A stretch of 64,000 nucleotides of DNA from Ideonella paludis. GTDB lineage: Bacteria > Pseudomonadota > Gammaproteobacteria > Burkholderiales > Burkholderiaceae_C. The notes under the pieces are model-generated. The model saw nothing but the letters and a program-made list of their open reading frames with translations. It searched no databases and had not been told where the DNA came from. How positions within the stretch are numbered: the stretch's first letter is position 1; each line of letters opens with the position of its first letter. The position numbers and the translations under genes are program-made. Location of the stretch: NCBI RefSeq assembly GCF_018069865.1, contig NZ_JAGQDG010000002.1, positions 434,001 to 498,000 of the forward strand, read 5' to 3'. Positions 58,764 through 64,000 of the stretch are shown piece after piece.

Positions 58764-59552
58764 ATGGAACTCCGAACCAGCGCTCTGGCCGCCTTGTGCG
58801 AGCCCGACCCAGGCCAAAAAGTCCTTCGCACCCAAGTTTTGCGAAGGGATGCTTCCACCCTGACGCTGGACACCGCCGCCGCCCTGCACTGCGATGCCCC
58901 CTTGCCAGGGCGACCGGCCCAACCCGTGTGGGTGGATCACACCGCCGTCCCCAAGCGCTCGCTGCGCACGCCCGAGGGCCGAGCCGCCTTGGTACATGCA
59001 CTCTGCCACATCGAGTTCAACGCGATCAATCTCGCCCTCGATGCCATCTGGCGCTTTGCGGGCATGCCCGAGCGCTACTACCTGGATTGGCTGCAAGTGG
59101 CCGATGAAGAAGCTCTGCACTTCAGCCTGCTGCGTGAACATCTGCAAAGCCTGGGCTTTGACTACGGCGACTTCGAAGCCCACGGCGGTTTGTGGTCCAT
59201 GGCTGAGCGCACAGCCCAGGATGTGCTGGCTCGCATGGCCCTGGTGCCCCGGACCTTAGAGGCTCGGGGGCTGGACGCCACGCCCGCTGTGCAAACCAAG
59301 TTTAGGCACATGGGAGACCACCGAGCCGCCGCCATCTTGGACATCATCCTGCGCGACGAGGTCGGCCATGTCGCCATTGGCAATCGCTGGTATGCCTGGT
59401 TGTGCCAGCAAGCTCAGCTCGACCCCTTGCAAACCTATGCGGAATTGGCGCGCACCCACGCAGCCCCGCGTTTGCGCAAGCCCTTCAACCTAGAGGCCCG
59501 TCGCGCGGCCGGCTTCAGTGAAGAAGAGCTGAGTCGGCTCGATCAAGCCTGA
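58764..59552 (+). CDS. DUF455 ferritin-like protein
   Basis: 262-residue protein of the DUF455 family, predicted to have a ferritin-like diiron four-helix bundle; function unknown. Likely metal ligands are in HIEFNAINLALD, ADEEALHFSLL and RDEVGHVAIGN. The gene is divergent from hslO across only 35 bases, so one promoter region must overlap a start or coding region. AGGATTGATAATTTTAAAG precedes the ATG and is AT-rich. Length is typical. Confidence 0.87.
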   Translation: MELRTSALAALCEPDPGQKVLRTQVLRRDASTLTLDTAAALHCDAPLPGRPAQPVWVDHTAVPKRSLRTPEGRAALVHALCHIEFNAINLALDAIWRFAGMPERYYLDWLQVADEEALHFSLLREHLQSLGFDYGDFEAHGGLWSMAERTAQDVLARMALVPRTLEARGLDATPAVQTKFRHMGDHRAAAILDIILRDEVGHVAIGNRWYAWLCQQAQLDPLQTYAELARTHAAPRLRKPFNLEARRAAGFSEEELSRLDQA

Positions 59553-59712
59553 GGCCAAGCTGAAGCAGGCCCGGCACAGGCGCGCGCCTCGTTCAGCCTT
59601 GCCAAAACCCCAGGACAACCCCAACCCGCCCTCTGCTCAAAGCCTGGGACACAGGCATACACTGGAGGGTCGACGTTTTTTCCGTCACTCTTATCTTTGT
59701 TGAAGGACTCTC

Positions 59713-60594
59713 ATGGCTCGTCAAGACACCCGTCAATTCCTGAAGGTTGCCAGCATGTTGGTCGCTGGCCTGGTGCTGGCTGCATGCGGCAAGAAGGAAC
59801 CCGCTCCCGCAGCATCGGCTCCGGTCGCATCGGCTCCGGCTTCGGCGGCTGAGCCCGCACCGGCCAAGGTCTACGCCGTGGGCACCGATGCCGCCTACGC
59901 CCCCTTCGAGTTCCAAAACGAGAAGGGTGAAATCGTCGGCTTCTCGGTCGACCTGCTGAATGCCGTGGCTGAGAAGGGTGGCTTCAAGGTCAAGTTCGTC
60001 AACACCCCTTGGGAAGGTATTTTCAATGCCTTGGGCCAAGGCGACCGCGATGTGCTGATCTCCTCGATCACCATCACCGACGAGCGCAAGCAAACCATGG
60101 ATTTCTCTGACCCCTACTTCGATGCGAACCAGCTCATCGCCGTCAAAGAAAACTCCAAGGTCGCTAAGTTCGACGACCTGAAGAAGCTGAAGGTCGGCGT
60201 GCAAACCGGCACCACCGGCGACGAAGTGGTCACCAAGCTGCAAGGCAAGACGGCCACCACCATCAAGCGTTTTGAATCAACCCCGCTGGCTCTGAAAGAG
60301 CTGGAAGCCGGTGGCGTGGACGCCGTGGTCGCTGACAATGGCGTGGTGATTCACTATGTGGCCAACAACGCCGGCGCCAAGTTCAAGACCGTGTCGGACA
60401 CCAAGTCCTTCGCGCCTGAGCAATACGGTATCGCTGTGAAGAAGGGCAATGCTGAATTGCTGGCCCAGATCAACAAGGGCTTGGCGGCTGTGAAGGCCGA
60501 TGGCACGTACAACGCCATCTACAAGAAGACCTTCGGCACAGAGCCTGCTGCGGCAGCAGCCTCGGCGGCTCCGGCCTCCGCAGCCTCCAACTGA
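59713..60594 (+). CDS. ABC transporter amino-acid binding lipoprotein
   Basis: Periplasmic binding protein of the amino-acid (His/Gln/Arg) group, 293 residues. The signal peptide ends in the lipobox LVLAACGKK, so it is anchored at the membrane surface. A low-complexity Ala/Pro/Ser linker (about 27-52) precedes the type II binding domain with VGTDAAYAPFEFQN, VDLLNAV, DVLISSITITDERKQTMDFS and the C-terminal tail is Ala/Ser-rich too. A permease gene follows after 29 bases. Substrate cannot be told; the group favours polar or basic amino acids. Confidence 0.92.
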   Translation: MARQDTRQFLKVASMLVAGLVLAACGKKEPAPAASAPVASAPASAAEPAPAKVYAVGTDAAYAPFEFQNEKGEIVGFSVDLLNAVAEKGGFKVKFVNTPWEGIFNALGQGDRDVLISSITITDERKQTMDFSDPYFDANQLIAVKENSKVAKFDDLKKLKVGVQTGTTGDEVVTKLQGKTATTIKRFESTPLALKELEAGGVDAVVADNGVVIHYVANNAGAKFKTVSDTKSFAPEQYGIAVKKGNAELLAQINKGLAAVKADGTYNAIYKKTFGTEPAAAAASAAPASAASN

Positions 60595-60623
60595 TCGCCT
60601 GAACGCGCCAGAAAAGAGCTCAC

Positions 60624-61376
60624 ATGGACTTACGTTGGGACATTCTTTCGGGCTATTGGCCCTTGTTCATGGAGGGCTTGCTCACCACGATAGAGCTCAC
60701 ATTAGTGGCCATTGTGGTGGGCTTGGCACTCGGCGCGGTCTTGGGGCTGATCAGCAGCTCGCGCGATGCGCCCCCGCTCAAGTCTGAACCATTGAACCTG
60801 CTGCTGAAGCTGGCACGCGGCCTGACCACGGCCTATGTGACCTTCTTTCGCGGCACGCCTTTGTTCGTTCAGATCCTGCTGGTGCACTTTGCGGTCATGC
60901 CGGCGCTGGTTCACCCAGAGCACGGCCTGCTGTTGTCCGGTGAGCTGGCCCGTGAGTTCCGTCAGGAGCACGGGGCCTTCTTCTCTGGCGCGGTGGCGCT
61001 GTCGCTGAATGCGGGGGCCTATATCTCGGAGATCTTCCGGGCTGGCATTCAAAGCATTCACACCGGCCAAACGCAAGCCGCCTGGAGCTTGGGGCTCACC
61101 CACGGCCAAGCGATGCGCTTTGTGATCATGCCGCAGGCCTTTCGCCGCATGGTGCCTGCCTTGGTCAACGAGGGGGTCACGCTGATCAAGGATTCCTCCT
61201 TGGTCTCGGCCATTGGCTTGGCCGAGTTGGCATTGGCTGCACGTACGGTGGCCGGCGCTTATTCGCGCTACTGGGAGCCCTATCTGGCCATCTCGGCCAT
61301 GTACTTGGTCCTGACCCTGGTGCTCTCCACCTTGGCCCAGCGCCTCGAAGCGCCTGCTCATCTGCGCGGCCGCTGA
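60624..61376 (+). CDS. ABC transporter amino-acid permease (GlnP/HisM type)
   Basis: 250-residue inner-membrane subunit with about five hydrophobic segments. The family motif TFFRGTPLFVQI is at about 72-84, and the EAA loop region ALSLNAGAYISEIFRAGIQSI is at about 132-152, followed by GLTHGQAMRFVIMPQAFRRMVPAL. It pairs with the binding lipoprotein upstream. No ATPase gene follows, since a terminator comes directly after. It has the layout of a permease that uses a shared ATPase encoded elsewhere. Confidence 0.93.
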   Translation: MDLRWDILSGYWPLFMEGLLTTIELTLVAIVVGLALGAVLGLISSSRDAPPLKSEPLNLLLKLARGLTTAYVTFFRGTPLFVQILLVHFAVMPALVHPEHGLLLSGELAREFRQEHGAFFSGAVALSLNAGAYISEIFRAGIQSIHTGQTQAAWSLGLTHGQAMRFVIMPQAFRRMVPALVNEGVTLIKDSSLVSAIGLAELALAARTVAGAYSRYWEPYLAISAMYLVLTLVLSTLAQRLEAPAHLRGR

Positions 61377-61396
61377 CCGGACCCAAGGCCCACGGC

Positions 61397-61425
61397 AAAA
61401 CGGCAGCCCTAGGCTGCCGTTTTTT
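61397..61425. terminator. bidirectional rho-independent terminator (permease gene and marC)
   Basis: ACGGCAGCC and GGCTGCCGT form a 9-base stem with loop CTA, preceded by A's and followed by six T. Confidence 0.88.
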
Positions 61426-61442
61426 CTTTGAGGCTTGTCGCG

Positions 61443-62051
61443 TCAGAGAGGGTCAAAGAAGTAACGCTTGAGCCCCGCCAAGATCATCTCTACGGCAATG
61501 GCCGTCAGCACCAGCCCCATCAGCTTCTCAATGGCCGAGACCATGGGCGTGCCCAAGAGTTTGCGAATGCGGTCGGCCAGCAACAAGACCAAGCCGCTGA
61601 TGGCCATGGCCAACGTCAGCGCCGCGATCCAATGCGTGATGCGCTCGGGCTGACGCGAAGCCAGCAGCAGCACCGTCGCCATGGCCGAAGGCCCTGCCAG
61701 CAGCGGGACAGCCAGCGGAAAGATCATGGGTTCGCGGTCGCCGTCATTGGCATAAATTTCGCCGCCGGTGGCAAAGATCATGCGGATGGCAATGATCAGC
61801 AAGATCACGCCCCCAGCAACCTCGAGCGAGCGCTCGGACAGGTGCATCAAATTCAGAAAGCTTTGCCCCGCGAACATAAACGCCAGCAAGACGCTGAACG
61901 CAATGCTGACCTCCCGCAGAGCCACGCGGGTTCGTCGCTCAGGAGCGACGCCACGCATCACGCTGATGAAGATGGGGAGGCTGCCAAAGGGGTCAAGCAC
62001 CAGCAGCAGCAGAACAAGTGCAGAAACAAAGGTGTGGTCCATCCCCCGCAT
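61443..62051 (-). CDS. MarC family membrane protein
   Basis: 202-residue inner-membrane protein of the MarC (NAAT) family, six hydrophobic segments, uncertain function. Family features are LLVLDPFGSLPIF near the N-terminus, AVPLLAGPSAMATVLLLA in the middle and EKLMGLVLTAIAVEMI near the end. The start at 62051 is favoured because AAGGTGA lies six bases upstream; another in-frame ATG at 62042 has no spacer. Convergent with the permease gene and sharing its terminator. Confidence 0.9.
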   Translation of the reverse strand: MRGMDHTFVSALVLLLLVLDPFGSLPIFISVMRGVAPERRTRVALREVSIAFSVLLAFMFAGQSFLNLMHLSERSLEVAGGVILLIIAIRMIFATGGEIYANDGDREPMIFPLAVPLLAGPSAMATVLLLASRQPERITHWIAALTLAMAISGLVLLLADRIRKLLGTPMVSAIEKLMGLVLTAIAVEMILAGLKRYFFDPL

Positions 62052-62251
62052 TGTCAGTCACCTTAGGGATGCACTACTCGTTGCAACATGGCAACATCTA
62101 GACACACTAAGGCCCGCAGGAATATCTTTTCTGCCAACTTTTTTGCTTGCCAGACCTAAACTGCCACGTTAGCGCATCAGCAACGAGAGTTTCACCCTGG
62201 GAACTCTCGGCCACGATCGTGCTACCGGATCTCACCTTCAGGAGGAACTAC

Positions 62252-63184
62252 ATGTACAAGCTCGTTACCCTTGCAGCATTGGCCACCGCCATGGCTGCGC
62301 CCGCCTTTGCACAAAGCAGCGTCAACATCTACGGTCGCCTCAACGTGACCTTGGAGCGCAGCAAGGACGGCTCCGTCACCACCAACGATTTGGTGAACAA
62401 CTCCTCACGCATCGGCTTCAAGGGCGTGGAAGACCTGGGCGGCGGCCTGAAGGCTGGCTTCCAGATCGAGCACGGTTTCAACCCTGCCAATGGTGCTGCG
62501 TCCAGCACCTTCTGGGGCCGTCAAGCCGAAGTTAACCTGAGCGGCTCGTTCGGGATGATCCGCCTGGGCACCTTCACCAGCGAAGCCTATTTCGCCACCG
62601 CTGACTACGTCAGCATGCACAACCATGACACCGGCACCTCGGCGGACCGCCTGTACAACGACGCCAATGGCTTCAACGGCGCCCGCAAAGTGGCCTACCG
62701 CACGCCCACCATGGGTGGTTTCGTTGCTGAGCTGGCTGTCCAAGAAGCCAACAGCGCAGGCGACCGTGGTCTCGACCTGGCCGCCAACTACGACATGGGC
62801 AAGCTGCACCTGGGTGCTGGCTTCAGCAAGCTGGGCGATGACAAGCAAATCGCCGTTCGTGCCTTGTATGAAATGGGGCCTGTGGTCGTCGGCGGCTATG
62901 TCCAGCGCGACAACGTGCTCGGCGGCAACCGCACCAACTATCGCTTGGCCGCTCAGTACACCATGGGCGCGACCGAGTTGCATGCCAATGTGGGTGCAGC
63001 CAGCGACGTCAAGGGCCTGCCTGGCTCCAGCGCTCACCAGATCACTCTGGGCGTGAATCAAAACCTCAGCAAGCGGACCAAGGTCTATGCCTTCTACACC
63101 CGCGTGGGGGACGACGACAAGCTGAAGATGTACTCCAAGGGCAACCTCAGCGCCGTGGCTTTCGGCGTTCGCCACAACTTCTGA
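62252..63184 (+). CDS. Gram-negative porin (Omp32 type)
   Basis: Outer-membrane trimeric porin, 310 residues, with a signal peptide of 20 residues ending APAFA. The mature protein begins QSSVNIYGRLN, has SRIGFKGVEDLGGGLKAGFQIE and many alternating beta strands, and ends in Phe (RHNF), the outer-membrane assembly signal. This is the dominant porin family of Comamonadaceae. Start chosen at 62252 with AGGAGGAA upstream. The 200-base 5' region, beginning at the marC start, has no clear promoter by eye. Confidence 0.95.
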   Translation: MYKLVTLAALATAMAAPAFAQSSVNIYGRLNVTLERSKDGSVTTNDLVNNSSRIGFKGVEDLGGGLKAGFQIEHGFNPANGAASSTFWGRQAEVNLSGSFGMIRLGTFTSEAYFATADYVSMHNHDTGTSADRLYNDANGFNGARKVAYRTPTMGGFVAELAVQEANSAGDRGLDLAANYDMGKLHLGAGFSKLGDDKQIAVRALYEMGPVVVGGYVQRDNVLGGNRTNYRLAAQYTMGATELHANVGAASDVKGLPGSSAHQITLGVNQNLSKRTKVYAFYTRVGDDDKLKMYSKGNLSAVAFGVRHNF

Positions 63185-63215
63185 TCGCAGCGGCCAGGCC
63201 GCTCGCTCACACCCC

Positions 63216-63240
63216 ACTGGCCTTCGGGCCAGTTTTTTTT
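63216..63240 (+). terminator. rho-independent terminator of porin gene
   Basis: ACTGGCC, tetraloop TTCG, GGCCAGT followed by eight T. Confidence 0.9.
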
Positions 63241-63254
63241 GCCCGCGCGTTGCC

Positions 63255-64000
63255 TCAACCTCTGGGGTGATGCTGGGCGTGCAAGGTCTTGAGGCGCTCC
63301 CGCGCCACATGGGTGTAGATGGTGGTGGTGGAGATGTCCGCGTGGCCCAGCAACATCTGCACCGCGCGCAGGTCGGCCCCATGGTTCAGTAAATGTGTCG
63401 CGAAGGCATGCCGCAAGGTGTGCGGCGACAAGGCTTGGGTGATGCCGGCAGCCAAGGCATGGCGTTTCACCAAAGTCCAGAACATCTGCCGCGTCATCGG
63501 CCCGCCGCGGGCTGTCACAAACAAGGCCGGGCTCTGCTGGCCACTCAAAATCTCGTTACGGGCTTCCGCGAGGTAGCGCTGAAGCCAGTCCCGCGCCTGC
63601 TCACCAAAGGGCACCAAGCGCTCCTTGGCCCCTTTGCCGTGAGCATGGACCACCCCTTCGGCCAGGGCCACGCGAATGGTCGCCAACTCCACCAGCTCAC
63701 TCACCCGCAGGCCACTGGCATACATCAGCTCCAGCATGGTGCGGTCCCGCAAGCCCAGCGGCGTGTTGACGTCTGGCGCCTGCATCAGGGCGTCCACCTG
63801 CGCCTCACTCAAGGTCTTGGGAATCCGCAAGGGCTGGCGCGCGCCCGTCAGCTTGAGCGTGGGGTCACTGCTGACCAAGGCCTCTCGCAAGGCCCAGCGG
63901 TAAAAGCGGCGAAACACCGCCAAGCGCCGGTTGGCCGTGGTGGGCTTGCTGCTGGCATGGCGGGCCAGCAAGTAGGCTCGCAGATCCGCCTCTGACACCT
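63255..64000 (-). CDS. xerD: XerD-type tyrosine recombinase (5' end cut by window edge)
   Basis: Site-specific recombinase for chromosome dimer resolution. About 248 residues are visible, from the SAM-like N-terminal domain to the end. Catalytic residues are Arg in SGLRVSEL, Lys in GKGAKERLVP, His and Arg in HTLRHAFATHLL, His in LLGHADIS and Tyr in TTIYTHV. The frame is open to the window edge; a GTG near 63998 is not a likely start because XerD is usually about 300 residues. It is housekeeping XerD rather than a phage integrase, given the HTLRH motif and context. Confidence 0.9.
   Translation of the reverse strand, partial: VSEADLRAYLLARHASSKPTTANRRLAVFRRFYRWALREALVSSDPTLKLTGARQPLRIPKTLSEAQVDALMQAPDVNTPLGLRDRTMLELMYASGLRVSELVELATIRVALAEGVVHAHGKGAKERLVPFGEQARDWLQRYLAEARNEILSGQQSPALFVTARGGPMTRQMFWTLVKRHALAAGITQALSPHTLRHAFATHLLNHGADLRAVQMLLGHADISTTTIYTHVARERLKTLHAQHHPRG

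Noticed and set aside
63255-64000. Tyrosine recombinase as sign of a phage or genomic island
   Set aside because: Its motifs fit housekeeping XerD, and no att duplication or phage gene is near.

Overview
This window looks like ordinary chromosome from a GC-rich betaproteobacterium of the order Burkholderiales, probably Comamonadaceae or the neighbouring Leptothrix/Rubrivivax group. That placement is an inference from the Omp32-type porin, the TRAP and Tat-exported binding-protein genes, the gene order pyrG-kdsA-DUF1330-eno-ftsB and zapA-6S RNA-EVE gene, and protein resemblance. No rRNA, phage block, IS element or CRISPR array was seen. Both ends cut a gene: ppa on the left and a XerD-type recombinase on the right.

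Layout. 1-6.6 kb: soluble and membrane pyrophosphatases side by side, the N-degron transferases aat and bpt, a secreted GSGD-repeat protein and psd. 6.7-13.1 kb: tRNA-Val, dnaQ, lgt, ilvD, a small cytochrome c and acs. 13.3-17.8 kb: a YqhA-like membrane protein, class I fumarase, an MscS channel and a histone-deacetylase-like hydrolase. 17.8-22.9 kb: a MoxR/DUF58/TgpA operon and a lytic transglycosylase. 22.9-27.7 kb: zapB-like/zapA, 6S RNA, an EVE protein, a TauE-like exporter, a flavoprotein, 3-hydroxybutyryl-CoA dehydrogenase and rpsU. 27.9-32.2 kb: an orphan type VI secretion module. 32.2-43.7 kb: lysR/lysA, yqeY, a TRAP transporter, pmbA/darP, mogA and a FecR/LysM protein. 43.8-50.9 kb: cysE, trmJ, suhB, mutS, an Anbu-type protease and a hydrolase. 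51-57.8 kb: grpB, pyrG-kdsA-DUF1330-eno-ftsB and pnuC with a NadR-like kinase. 57.8-64 kb: hslO, a DUF455 protein, two amino-acid ABC transporter genes, marC, a porin and xerD.

The most interesting locus is 27899-32246. A 1305-residue VgrG spike protein carries a C-terminal extension with a papain-like signature: Gln1034 six residues before Cys1040, then His1224 and Asp1236. Its 3' end overlaps a small AT-rich gene for a signal-peptide-bearing, cysteine-containing protein that fits a periplasmic immunity protein. Base composition falls from about 68% GC in the VgrG core to about 35-43% in the effector tail and immunity gene. This is what a recently swapped effector-immunity cassette would look like. 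No other type VI genes are in the window.

Other points of interest are a membrane proton pyrophosphatase fused to an OmpA-like peptidoglycan-binding domain, a 172-base foldback element behind grpB, three long stem-loops without U-tracts between genes, and a TRAP transporter whose binding-protein gene faces its membrane genes.
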